Source of the DNA: Reichenbachiella faecimaris
Lineage (GTDB): Bacteria; Bacteroidota; Bacteroidia; Cytophagales; Cyclobacteriaceae
DNA length: 64,000 bases
NCBI RefSeq assembly: GCF_900176375.1
Contig: NZ_FWYF01000003.1
Span: forward strand, 744,001-808,000
Direction: 5' to 3'
Shown here one piece after another: positions 41,007 to 48,835 of the stretch. Position 1 is the stretch's first letter. The number at the start of each line of letters is the position of its first letter. The translations under genes and the position numbers were made by a program. A model generated the notes under the pieces. The model had not been told where the DNA came from, ran no database searches, and worked only from the letters and a program-made list of their open reading frames with translations.

Positions 41007-41435
41007 ATGATGAGCAGAATTTTGACTTTCATTTTTATTCTCACCTTTATTGGCTCCCATGAATCTAACGGGCAGAGCGAATCAACTTGTGTTCCCAAAC
41101 TTGATTCTCTTACTAATACGGTAACTTATAACGCACCAGATCAACTTGCAGAACCAAGTGATGGAATGCCAGCTCTCTTCAGAACAATCTCAAAACAATT
41201 AAATATATCTACTAAGCAAACTGACATAACGGAAAGTAAAGTATTAGTAGCATTTGTTGTTACCGTCGAAGGTAAAATAATCGGTATGAGGACATTAAAA
41301 AACATCGAAGGAACGGATGCAGCAAATCAAGTACTTGAAATTATTTCCAACTCCAACTGGACTCCAAGTTTATGTGTTAACAAGCCTGTACCAAGCCTTA
41401 TCACACTACCCGTAATAATACATTTCGACCTTTAA
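41007..41435 (+). CDS. Secreted protein with a TonB-C-like domain, cassette B3
   Basis: 142 residues. Signal peptide, then a C-terminal part (VEGKIIGMRTLKNIEG, SNWTPSLCVNKPVPS) resembling the TonB C-terminal/energy-transducer fold common in Bacteroidota. A true TonB role is doubtful, as there is no membrane anchor or Pro-rich spacer. Confidence 0.65.
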   Translation: MMSRILTFIFILTFIGSHESNGQSESTCVPKLDSLTNTVTYNAPDQLAEPSDGMPALFRTISKQLNISTKQTDITESKVLVAFVVTVEGKIIGMRTLKNIEGTDAANQVLEIISNSNWTPSLCVNKPVPSLITLPVIIHFDL

Positions 41436-41437
41436 CG

Positions 41438-41578
41438 ATGGCTCATAAACAAAAAGGACATCTCTCTTCAACTTCAGAGTAGGCTAAACACCTTAGAAAA
41501 TATTTAAAAAGACAATTCTGGAAATCTGAGCGTTCTGCTGAGAAGAAAGAAATCAATAAACAGAGAAACGGGGAATAA
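41438..41578 (+). pseudogene. Small basic protein gene broken by an in-frame TAG
   Basis: From ATG 41438 the frame encodes MAHKQKGHLSSTSE, then TAG, then 31 residues rich in Lys/Arg (AKHLRKYLKRQFWKSER and on) before TAA just ahead of the attC-like site. It looks like a 46-residue basic protein with one nonsense change. Confidence 0.45.
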
Positions 41579-41581
41579 GCT

Positions 41582-41811
41582 CTATAACAAGGTGTAGGCA
41601 CGAATGCCTTTGCGAGCTTTTCGAATCAATGCCAGAATCAGCACCACCGCTCCACGCGGAATCTCTAGAATACCGATAACGCATTCGTAGGTTCCGCAGC
41701 AGTCCAAATCTAGGCTAATGGCTAAACAGACTTTTGTGGTTGTGCGCGGATCGGCTATCTTTCTGCTTTAATCAAACTGTGAGGGCACATCGTCCTACAC
41801 AGGCGTTGTGA
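41582..41811 (+). repeat. attC-like site 6 (230 bp, second family)
   Basis: GCTCTATAAC complements the cassette B3 start GTTATAGAGC. The ends pair through GTGTAGG/CCTACAC and ACGA with bulged bases. The interior is shared with sites 4 and 7. The boundary is G41805^TTGTGA. Confidence 0.83.
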
Positions 41812-41856
41812 TTCATGTCTTGTAAAGAGAAAAATCCCCAAAATCGAACAATTTAT

Positions 41857-41877
41857 GTAACGAATTCGTTACATTTG
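41857..41877 (+). promoter_or_regulatory. Operator and -7 element of the second higBA pair
   Basis: GTAACGAATTCGTTAC is a perfect 16-base palindrome (41857-41872). TACATTTG (41870-41877) fits TAnnTTTG and overlaps it. The start codon follows 4 bases later, so the mRNA may be leaderless. Confidence 0.65.
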
Positions 41878-41881
41878 TAAT

Positions 41882-42223
41882 GTGAGAGAAATCGACATTA
41901 CAACTAATTGTCTAGAATTTATTGACAGCCAAGATCAACGAGTAGTTGATAAATTTTTCCAGCTAATTGAAGTAATTGGCGAAGTAAGAGTCGTTCATTC
42001 AAATTTCATAAAGAAACTCGAATCAAGTAAGTTCTATGAACTCCGAATAAAGGCTGGAAGCGAATATAGAGTTGTAATTTTTGCTATCGATCACTTGAAT
42101 TTCAATGAATGTAAAAAAGCCGTTTGCCTTTGTGGATTTCTAAAAAAATCAACCAAAGATTATACAAAAGCAATTAAACAGGCTGAACGCATTCTTGAAG
42201 ATTATTTGAACCAAAACAATTGA
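41882..42223 (+). CDS. higB: HigB-type toxin, cassette B4
   Basis: 113 residues from a GTG, RelE superfamily/Gp49-like: FIKKLESSKFYELRIKAGSEYRVVIFAI and a CGFLKKSTKDYTKAI end. It is only distantly like the toxin at 33473, so the two pairs were acquired independently. It lies 3 bases from its antitoxin. Confidence 0.82.
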   Translation: MREIDITTNCLEFIDSQDQRVVDKFFQLIEVIGEVRVVHSNFIKKLESSKFYELRIKAGSEYRVVIFAIDHLNFNECKKAVCLCGFLKKSTKDYTKAIKQAERILEDYLNQNN

Positions 42224-42226
42224 ATA

Positions 42227-42508
42227 ATGAAAGCAATAAACGCAAAGGATCTTTTGAACGAACGTTACGGCAAGAGAGGTACGGAACAACGAGAGGAATT
42301 TAGAGAAGAAGCTTTCTCATATTATTTTGGAGAGATAATAAAGAACAGAAGAAAGGAACTGAATCTAAGCCAGAATCAACTAGCGGAACTTATTGGAAAA
42401 CAGCGCCCATACATTTCAAGAATCGAAAACGGCGAAGACATTCGAATATCAAATCTAACGCTTGTGGCAAATGCTCTAAACCTATCAATCGAAGTAACGG
42501 CGAAATAA
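42227..42508 (+). CDS. higA: HigA-type antitoxin (XRE family), cassette B4
   Basis: 93 residues with HTH LSQNQLAELIGKQRPYISRIENG. The N-terminus (LNERYGKRGTEQREEF) resembles that of the first HigA (LNSEYGDRGTESREAF), showing one antitoxin family. It ends 5 bases before the attC-like site. Confidence 0.85.
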   Translation: MKAINAKDLLNERYGKRGTEQREEFREEAFSYYFGEIIKNRRKELNLSQNQLAELIGKQRPYISRIENGEDIRISNLTLVANALNLSIEVTAK

Positions 42509-42513
42509 CGAAA

Positions 42514-42765
42514 TCACAACATGGTGTATAAAATCATGCGCGTTTGGTGCTAGACGAAAGGGCGGCGGTTTTGGAGAGCCCGCCAATTCTGCGAATTGGC
42601 CTATTGAGAAGAAAAAATCTCTAGAATACCGATCGCATTCGTGCTTTCCTTGGCAGTCTAAATCTAGGCTAATGGCTAAACAAGCTTTTGCAGTTTGTCG
42701 CGATTCGGCTATCTTTCTGTCTTAATCAAACTATGAGGGTACATCGCCAGATGCGGACGTTGTAT
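42514..42765 (+). repeat. attC-like site 7 (252 bp, second family)
   Basis: AATCACAAC complements the cassette B4 start GTTGTGATT. The interior is shared with sites 4 and 6, but the left arm diverges (GGTGTATAAAATCATGCG), so end pairing is weak. The boundary is G42759^TTGTAT. Confidence 0.75.
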
Positions 42766-42773
42766 AACATAAC

Positions 42774-43370
42774 ATGATTGCACAAGAACCACCATCATTT
42801 GAGAAGACTATTCGCGAAATCCCAAACATTAGCCAAGAAGAAATTGATGTCATTCATTCTAAGTTTACTATTAAACGATATTCAAAGAATAATTTCATAG
42901 GAAGAGAGGGGGAGGTCTGTCGTTTTACTAGTTACGTGATGAAGGGGTGTGTTAGCAATTATCGAATTCTTCAAAATGGAAAAAAATCCATTAACCATTT
43001 TGCTTTTGAAGATTGGTGGGTGGGCGATTTGGATAGCTTTTTAAATCAGAGACCCTCTCAAACCTACTGGTTGACCTTAGAAGATACGGACTTGATGAGC
43101 ATTTCCAAGTCTGATTTCGATTTCATCATGCAAAACGTTCCGCCTTTTGAGCGATTTTTTCTAAGAAAAACGCAAAGTGCTTTCCTTAAGGAAATGGAAA
43201 ATGCTGATAAGGATAAATCCGAAACGGCCCTTGAAAAGTATATCCGTGTGATGAAAGATTATCCTTTAATCATTCAAAGAGTACCTAATTACGAAATAGC
43301 CGCCTACATTGGAATCGCACCGGAATCCCTTAGCCGGATTAGAAAACAAGCAATGAAAGAAGCAAAATAG
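42774..43370 (+). CDS. Crp/Fnr family transcriptional regulator, cassette B5
   Basis: 198 residues. N-terminal cyclic-nucleotide-binding-like domain (FIGREGEVCRFTSYVMKGCV) and a C-terminal helix-turn-helix (NYEIAAYIGIAPESLSRIRK). This Bacteroidota subgroup is usually found alone or beside small stress genes. It starts 14 bases after the cassette boundary and is followed by two genes in the same cassette. Confidence 0.85.
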   Translation: MIAQEPPSFEKTIREIPNISQEEIDVIHSKFTIKRYSKNNFIGREGEVCRFTSYVMKGCVSNYRILQNGKKSINHFAFEDWWVGDLDSFLNQRPSQTYWLTLEDTDLMSISKSDFDFIMQNVPPFERFFLRKTQSAFLKEMENADKDKSETALEKYIRVMKDYPLIIQRVPNYEIAAYIGIAPESLSRIRKQAMKEAK

Positions 43371-43440
43371 CTTCTTAACAAATGTTAAGGCATTTGGTCT
43401 CATAAACACATTGATTTGTGAATCATCAAATATTGAAATC

Positions 43441-43814
43441 ATGAATCAAAAGACAATTTTTACGATAATAGCATCTTGCTTGTGCTCCAGGGCATAGGGA
43501 TTTTTATTATGTCAGATCAGATTGTATCACAATCATTTCCTGATTTAACGGAGCGGGGTATTATGGCGGCAGCTGAAATGGCTACTGTAGTCGCGATATT
43601 GTACGTATCCATTGGTGTCATAACATTTTATGTTCGGGAATTTCCTGAAGTTCTGATCGCTTATGTTATAGGTTTTGTCCTAATCGTACTAAACACCAGT
43701 AGACACATATTTATTTCAGAAATGAATGTTCCTCTTCCACTTTTTCTCATGCAGATACTCTTTCTTCTTGCATGTGTTTATTTAATGGTCAAATTGAAAA
43801 AAAACGAAGTCTAA
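43441..43814 (+). pseudogene. Small four-helix membrane protein gene with a frameshift near its start
   Basis: ATG 43441 starts MNQKTIFTIIAS, but that frame stops at 43495. The membrane protein (LVLQGIGIFIM, then three further hydrophobic segments, 112 residues) lies in another frame from 43476. Losing one base near 43471-43476 explains both. Alternatively the TTG at 43476 is used. No function assigned. Confidence 0.55.
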
Positions 43815-43827
43815 ACTTAAAATCAAT

Positions 43828-44235
43828 ATGAAAAAATTAATAGAAGAATACTATAGAAAAATGGACGCCTTAAAAGGGGACTATTCCCAGATGAAAGAAG
43901 TCTTCAATGATGAAATGACTTTTCACTTTCCTGGCATTCCTACTCCGCTTAATGTTGAACAATTTCAAGGCCCAGCCCAGGGCATTTATGCTGGTTTTTC
44001 AGATTTCAATCATTCAATCGAGGATGTTATTGTTGATGGAAACAAGATCGCTTGTAGAGTGAATATAACTGGAACTCACAATGGAGAGTTTCAGGGAATT
44101 CCAGCATCAAATAAGTCAATAGCAGTAGGTGCGATTACTATATTTCGTATTGAGAATGATCGTTTATCTGAGCATTGGATTTGCGTGGATTTACTAGGAA
44201 TACTAACTCAAATTGGAGCAGTTCCAGCTAAATGA
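43828..44235 (+). CDS. SnoaL/NTF2-like protein, cassette B5
   Basis: 135 residues, alpha+beta NTF2-like cone: MTFHFPGIPTPLNVEQFQG, IVDGNKIACRVNITGTHNGEFQGIPASNK in part, and FRIENDRLSEHWICVD. Such proteins are small hydrolase, isomerase or binding folds. It lies 13 bases after the membrane gene and ends 8 bases before the attC-like site. Confidence 0.8.
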   Translation: MKKLIEEYYRKMDALKGDYSQMKEVFNDEMTFHFPGIPTPLNVEQFQGPAQGIYAGFSDFNHSIEDVIVDGNKIACRVNITGTHNGEFQGIPASNKSIAVGAITIFRIENDRLSEHWICVDLLGILTQIGAVPAK

Positions 44236-44243
44236 TTAATGTT

Positions 44244-44366
44244 ATACAACAAACACTATCATCCATAAGCCTGACTGCTGCACTAACTGAGCTATTTGCA
44301 AAGGCTGGTGCGATAAGATACATTATTAGAAGCTTTAAAAGTCCAGCTTACGGATGATAGTTGGGC
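44244..44366 (+). repeat. attC-like site 8 (123 bp)
   Basis: ATGTTATACAAC complements the cassette B5 start GTTGTATAACAT (12 bases). The stem ACTATCATCCATAAGC pairs with GCTTACGGATGATAGT with one mismatch. The 3' end is GTTGGGC at 44360. Confidence 0.83.
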
Positions 44367-44545
44367 GTAGATTTCATGCTGTAGCGTAGAAAAACCCACT
44401 GCACATTTTAGCACATTTGGTTTTGACTGCTCCGACCCTCACCTTCACTCGTCAATGCGAGCAGCATGCTTTGCCGATAGGCAAAGAAGCGACGCGGCAA
44501 TCCCCTTCGGCCTTCTACTGCCTTCTGTCATTTCGTAGCACAGCG
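44367..44545. repeat. Linker and GTCATTGCGAG-type repeat before leader copy 3
   Basis: No gene is visible. After about 60 bases of unassigned sequence it holds ACTGCTCCGACCCTCACC, a CGTCAATGCGAG unit, the hairpin CTTTGCC-GATA-GGCAAAG (44467-44484) and GTCATTTCGTAGCACAGCG. Confidence 0.6.
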
Positions 44546-44717
44546 GAGAAACCTTCACATTCATAGGCAGCTGATTTTAGTCAGTCCATTTGATATCATT
44601 TGAAAATGCTCTATCCTTGAGGAACAGCGCTTTTTTAGAAAAATCAAATAATTTTTTCAAACAATTACTGGTATTGTTGCAGTGCGGATAAAGTGCACGG
44701 TGCACTTTACACAATTG
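44546..44717 (+). repeat. Leader repeat copy 3 (start of sub-array C)
   Basis: Closest to copy 2. Palindrome at 44689-44709, outer AACAATT/AATTGTT arms. It ends at G44717 of GTTACCTGCC, where cassette C1 starts. Confidence 0.78.
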
Positions 44718-44735
44718 TTACCTGCCAATGACTGC

Positions 44736-45308
44736 ATGACGGAGATAAGCCAAATAGTAAGATCAATTGAACAAACGTCAAAGCCTTTTCCTGAAATCAC
44801 TGATTACCCGAACGAACCGGGCATCTACGCATTCTCTCTTTTAGCCGGTTCTAACATGAACAACTTTGGAAAATCTAACCAGATAATTTATGTCGGAATT
44901 GCAAAAGACAGCTTAAGGGCCAGAGATTTGGGTAACCACTTCAGAACGGGGCGAACGGGTAGTTCAACCCTAAGAAGGTCAATTGGTGCTGTTTTAAAAT
45001 CCGAACTGAAACTTACTGCAAGATCGAGAAATGGAACTTCTGACAGGCGTGCAATTAACAATTACATATTCGAGCCCTCTGGTGATGAACGCTTAACAAC
45101 GTGGATGATCAAGAACCTCAAAGTTGGCTACTGGAAGGACTTGAATCGAATGAACTACAAACTCTTGAGAGATTTTGAACTCAAGATCATTAAACACTTT
45201 AGCCCAATATTGGATCTTGATGCAAGATCGAAGCATCTTAACCCGTTAGCAACTGAACTGGATCAACTTAGAAGCATCTGCCGAACTGAGGCTGAAATCA
45301 AACTGTAG
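44736..45308 (+). CDS. GIY-YIG domain protein, cassette C1
   Basis: 190 residues from the ATG at 44736; the frame opens inside the leader. PGIYAFSL and IIYVGIAKDSLRARDLGNHF fit the GIY-YIG fold with a conserved Arg. Small stand-alone GIY-YIG proteins can be nucleases. The missing catalytic details make activity uncertain. It is the only gene of the cassette. Confidence 0.75.
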   Translation: MTEISQIVRSIEQTSKPFPEITDYPNEPGIYAFSLLAGSNMNNFGKSNQIIYVGIAKDSLRARDLGNHFRTGRTGSSTLRRSIGAVLKSELKLTARSRNGTSDRRAINNYIFEPSGDERLTTWMIKNLKVGYWKDLNRMNYKLLRDFELKIIKHFSPILDLDARSKHLNPLATELDQLRSICRTEAEIKL

Positions 45309-45315
45309 AATCGGC

Positions 45316-45550
45316 AGGTAACAGACGCTGATCGGGCATATGTCTTAGTGCATTCTGGCTGGTTTCAGTGCAACTCGACCGTGATATCTGCCACTGGGAA
45401 ACGGCAGTGCTTTCTACTATCTTCTGCTCGCAGGATTTTTAGACTTTCAGAACGCAGTGCGATTTGGAACCGTTGTGAGCTTCGGCAGATTTCACTAGAT
45501 TCGTGCTATTCACTAGCTGCGGACATACGCCCGATAGCTGAGCGTTATGA
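45316..45550 (+). repeat. attC-like site C1 (235 bp)
   Basis: GGCAGGTAAC complements the cassette C1 start GTTACCTGCC. The ends pair through ATCGGGCATATGTC and GACATACGCCCGAT with one mismatch. The boundary is G45544^TTATGATC. A 72-codon frame inside it (45348-45566) is not a gene. Confidence 0.83.
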
Positions 45551-45562
45551 TCAACTTTCGAA

Positions 45563-46036
45563 ATGACCTACCGCATCAACACCAATAAAAAAGACTCTCT
45601 GCGAAAGAAATACTTCTTAAAATTCGTGCAACAATTAACTCTAGGAGGATTATTGGTATTTCTTTTTATTTGGATTGATAGCAATACATCAACTCCTCAA
45701 TCAATATCCTCTCTACTTGGATTTGGAACTTTCATCTTCGCCATACTTATTTACATATTTAAGATGGGGTTTGAGAAGCAGCTTAACTACAAAATCATAA
45801 CTCTCCCTAACCGAATCGAGTCTCATATCGGTAAAACGGTTCAATATATACATTGGAGTAAAATGATAGTAACTCAACAGGACAATGGAGATATTGTACT
45901 TGAAGATCGGACTATATCAACTACTAAACGATGGAACGGCATTGGTAAAATCCTCATTTATTCTGAGTTTGAAAATTTCGAAGAACTTTCAAAAGAGATC
46001 AATTCGCAGACAAAAAAAGATCATAACAGTCTGTGA
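45563..46036 (+). CDS. Two-helix membrane protein of unknown function, cassette C2
   Basis: 157 residues. Two transmembrane segments near residues 20-65, then a cytoplasmic part of about 90 residues, possibly a PH-like beta fold. No family recognised. Its stop lies inside the start of the next attC-like site. Confidence 0.6.
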   Translation: MTYRINTNKKDSLRKKYFLKFVQQLTLGGLLVFLFIWIDSNTSTPQSISSLLGFGTFIFAILIYIFKMGFEKQLNYKIITLPNRIESHIGKTVQYIHWSKMIVTQQDNGDIVLEDRTISTTKRWNGIGKILIYSEFENFEELSKEINSQTKKDHNSL

Positions 46037-46060
46037 CATACCCAGCAAATTTCACTTCCA
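46021..46060 (+). repeat. attC-like site C2, 5' arm only
   Basis: GATCATAAC (46019-46027) complements the cassette C2 start GTTATGATC. CTGTGACATACCCAGC looks like a left arm, but no right arm with GTT is found before the acetyltransferase remnant. This is the broken right end of the array. Confidence 0.6.
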
Positions 46061-46116
46061 ATTATGAAGATGAAAAAAACAAAGCGCAACTATTCTTCCA
46101 ACCCTATATCGAGTAA

Positions 46117-46488
46117 TCGGACGCTAGCAATTTTGTAATTGGCGCATTTTATCAGAGTCAATTGGTGGGTATATCAGGATTTAAAAGATACGATAGAAAG
46201 AAAATAAACCACAGAGGGATCATCATTCAGGTATATGTAAATCCTGATTATCAAGGGAAGGGCATTGGTCAAGATATTATAAAATCTACCTTAGATGAAG
46301 CGTTCAAAATAAATGAAATTGAACAAGTAGAGATCGACGTAATCGCAAATAATGAAAATGCTGAAAAGCTCTATAAAAAGATAGGATTTGAAGAATACGG
46401 CTGTCAAATGAACTTCCTAAAACTTGATAACTCCTATTATGATCATAAGATGATGGTCATTTTCAGAAACGATTACATCCCATCCTGA
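46117..46488 (+). pseudogene. N-terminally truncated GNAT acetyltransferase
   Basis: The frame is open from 46117 after a TAA and encodes NFVIGAFYQSQLVGISGF, VYVNPDYQGKGIGQDIIK (acetyl-CoA loop) and ENAEKLYKKIGFEEYG. Homologues have about 40 more residues before this. The only internal start (46162) would remove a core strand. The missing 5' end faces the array edge. Confidence 0.65.
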
Positions 46489-46497
46489 AAACAAAAA

Positions 46498-46518
46498 ATG
46501 CCCAGTTTTACTGGGCAT
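46498..46518 (+). terminator. Terminator after the GNAT remnant
   Basis: ATGCCCAG and CTGGGCAT form a perfect 8-bp stem with a 5-base loop; T-rich sequence follows. Confidence 0.7.
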
Positions 46519-46540
46519 TGATATTTTAAATAGTAGGAAT

Positions 46541-46612
46541 TGTTTGTCTGAGAAGCAGACTGCAAGTCCGCAAGGGATTGCCCAAACTTACGTCGGGCAA
46601 TGACGGATCGAA
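46541..46612. repeat. REP-like repeat after clpX
   Basis: AAGTCCGCAAGGGATTGCCC and CGTCGGGCAATGACGGATCG belong to the GTCATTGCGAG repeat family seen at 38690 and 44440. Confidence 0.5.
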
Positions 46613-47845
46613 TTATCCCGCCACTCTCAGTTTATTCAACTTAGATTTTTCGAATTTCTCCTCTGCGTACGCTTTGGTGATGACTAGCTTCTTCACTTCA
46701 TTTTGAGAAGGGAGTTCAAACATGGCATCATTGATGATCGCCTCGCAAATTGAGCGTAAGCCACGAGCACCCAGCTTGAATTCCAAAGCTTTATCTACCA
46801 CGTATTCCAAAGCACCTTTTTTGAATTCTACTTCGATCCCTTCCATGGTGAAAAGTTTCGTGTACTGCTTCACTAAGGCATTCTTAGGCTCAGTCAAAAT
46901 CTGACGAAGTGCCTTGCCATCAAGCGGATTCAGGTGTGTCAATACAGGTAGACGACCAATCAGCTCTGGAATCAACCCAAAGCTCTTCAAATCCATTGCA
47001 GTAATGTATTGTAGCAGGTTGTCTTTGTTTACTTCCCCGTAAGTATCCGTTTTTTTATTGTTGAATCCTAGTGGTCGAGTATTCAGGCGATTGGCAATAT
47101 TTCTAGTGATGCCATCAAAGGCCCCACCACAGATAAATAGAATATTTTCTGTGTTTACAGAAATCATCTTCTGATCTGGATGCTTACGTCCACCTTGAGG
47201 AGGCACGTTCACTGACGTACCTTCCAAAAGCTTCAACAGGGCTTGTTGCACACCTTCACCACTTACATCTCTAGTGATTGATGGGTTGTCCGACTTGCGA
47301 GATATCTTATCTAACTCATCAATATAAACAATGCCGCGCTCAGCCGCTTCTACGTCGTAGTCAGCTGCTTGTAGTAGTCTGGTCAAGATACTTTCCACAT
47401 CTTCACCTACATACCCAGCTTCTGTGAGTACAGTCGCATCCGCAATACAGAAAGGCACTTGGAGAATTTTAGCGAGTGATCGGGCCAGGTAGGTCTTGCC
47501 TGTGCCAGTTTCTCCCACCATTACAATATTTGATTTTTCAATCGTCACCTCATCGTCGTCTGCTGGCTGGGAGAGCCTCTTGTAGTGGTTGTACACGGCT
47601 ACAGAAATTACCCGCTTAGCCTCGTCCTGACCAATTACAAATTGGTCGAGGTGTTCTTTCATTTCTACAGGCTTGATGAGGTTGAAGTTGGGTGTATCCA
47701 AATTAGTTTTGGTGTTCGACTCCTCACTCAAAATCTGATTGGCTTGTGCGATACATTTGTCACAGATGTGAGCATGTATCCCTGAAATCATCAAATCAAC
47801 ATCTTTCTTATTCCTTCCGCAAAATGAACAGGTTACTTGAGCCAT
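46613..47845 (-). CDS. clpX: ATP-dependent Clp protease ATP-binding subunit ClpX
   Basis: 410 residues. N-terminal zinc-binding domain with [10 protein letters not shown] and HICDKC (four Cys), AAA+ domain with [15 protein letters not shown] and [21 protein letters not shown] sensor-2 region. It delivers substrates to ClpP. Order tig-clpP-clpX on the minus strand is the common bacterial order. Confidence 0.95.
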   Translation of the reverse strand: MAQVTCSFCGRNKKDVDLMISGIHAHICDKCIAQANQILSEESNTKTNLDTPNFNLIKPVEMKEHLDQFVIGQDEAKRVISVAVYNHYKRLSQPADDDEVTIEKSNIVMVGETGTGKTYLARSLAKILQVPFCIADATVLTEAGYVGEDVESILTRLLQAADYDVEAAERGIVYIDELDKISRKSDNPSITRDVSGEGVQQALLKLLEGTSVNVPPQGGRKHPDQKMISVNTENILFICGGAFDGITRNIANRLNTRPLGFNNKKTDTYGEVNKDNLLQYITAMDLKSFGLIPELIGRLPVLTHLNPLDGKALRQILTEPKNALVKQYTKLFTMEGIEVEFKKGALEYVVDKALEFKLGARGLRSICEAIINDAMFELPSQNEVKKLVITKAYAEEKFEKSKLNKLRVAG

Positions 47846-48041
47846 TTTTCTCGTGATTTAGTGAATGATTGAGACCATTATTCTATAGCGTTTAGAATTT
47901 GTCGCGCTCCTTCGTTTCAAAAGTTATTAGGTCAATGGTCGCTGGTAATATGTAAATATCCCCAACAACCATTGACTATTTCTTATTAACAACAAATGAC
48001 CCAAAAGGTCATTTGTTCAATAAATTTTTCAAAGATAACGA

Positions 48042-48716
48042 TTAATCGTCAGCTTTTCGTTCTAGTACTTCATCGATTAAGCCATATTTCTTGGCTTCAG
48101 AAGCTTTCATCCAATAGTCACGGTCAGAATCTTTTTCAATCTGATCGTAAGTTTTGCCGCTGTGTTTAGCCAGGATGTCATAGAGGTCTTTCTTTACAGA
48201 AAGCGTTTGCTTCAATGAAATTTCCATGTCAGAAGCCTGTCCTTGCATACCTGCCATGGGCTGGTGAATCATGATTCTTGAGTGAGGCAGTGCTGCTCTT
48301 TTGCCAGCTGCTCCTCCCGCTAGCAATACCGCGCCCATAGAAGCCGCCAATCCTGTACAGATCGTGTTTACGTCAGGATTTACATAGTTCATGGTGTCGT
48401 AGATGCCAAGTCCTGCATATACAGAACCGCCTGGGCTATTCACATAAAGTAAGATATCCTTCTTAGCGTCAACAGATTCCAAGAACAACAACTGCGCTGT
48501 GATGATGTTGGCAATATTGTCATCTACACCCATGCCTAAGAAGATGATTCTGTCCATGATGAGTCTTGAAAATACGTCAATCTCACGGAAGTTGGTTGGA
48601 CGTTCTTCAATGACCGCACGAGTCATATTTTCGATATGACCAGTATACTGGTCAAAAGTGTTTCCATTTATGTTTTTGCCTTTTACGGCGAAATCTCTGA
48701 ATTCTTTTTTATCCAT
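48042..48716 (-). CDS. clpP: ATP-dependent Clp protease proteolytic subunit ClpP
   Basis: 224 residues. Catalytic Ser in [11 protein letters not shown], His in [10 protein letters not shown], Asp later; also [19 protein letters not shown]. Forms the tetradecameric peptidase used by ClpX and ClpC. The 196-base gap to clpX shows no terminator, so they may be co-transcribed. Confidence 0.95.
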   Translation of the reverse strand: MDKKEFRDFAVKGKNINGNTFDQYTGHIENMTRAVIEERPTNFREIDVFSRLIMDRIIFLGMGVDDNIANIITAQLLFLESVDAKKDILLYVNSPGGSVYAGLGIYDTMNYVNPDVNTICTGLAASMGAVLLAGGAAGKRAALPHSRIMIHQPMAGMQGQASDMEISLKQTLSVKKDLYDILAKHSGKTYDQIEKDSDRDYWMKASEAKKYGLIDEVLERKADD

Positions 48717-48835
48717 TGCTAATAGGTGTTATATGTAGGTACAAAAAAACTAAAAAAGTCCATAATACAAAGGGCTTTGCATAAAGACGGCACACGAAGG
48801 TAAAAGTTTATGAATTCAATGCACCTATTAAAAGA

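Noticed and set aside
34115-45550. attC-like repeats as a CRISPR array
   Set aside because: Units are 75-252 bases, separated by whole genes, and no cas genes are near.
45348-45566. 72-codon open frame between the GIY-YIG gene and the next cassette
   Set aside because: It lies almost wholly inside the palindromic attC-like site and has no family sequence.
33211-46060. Array region as a transposon, prophage or integrative element
   Set aside because: No transposase, phage structural, relaxase or integrase gene is present. No terminal repeats with target duplications were seen. The repeated units are per-cassette sites, which transposons do not have.
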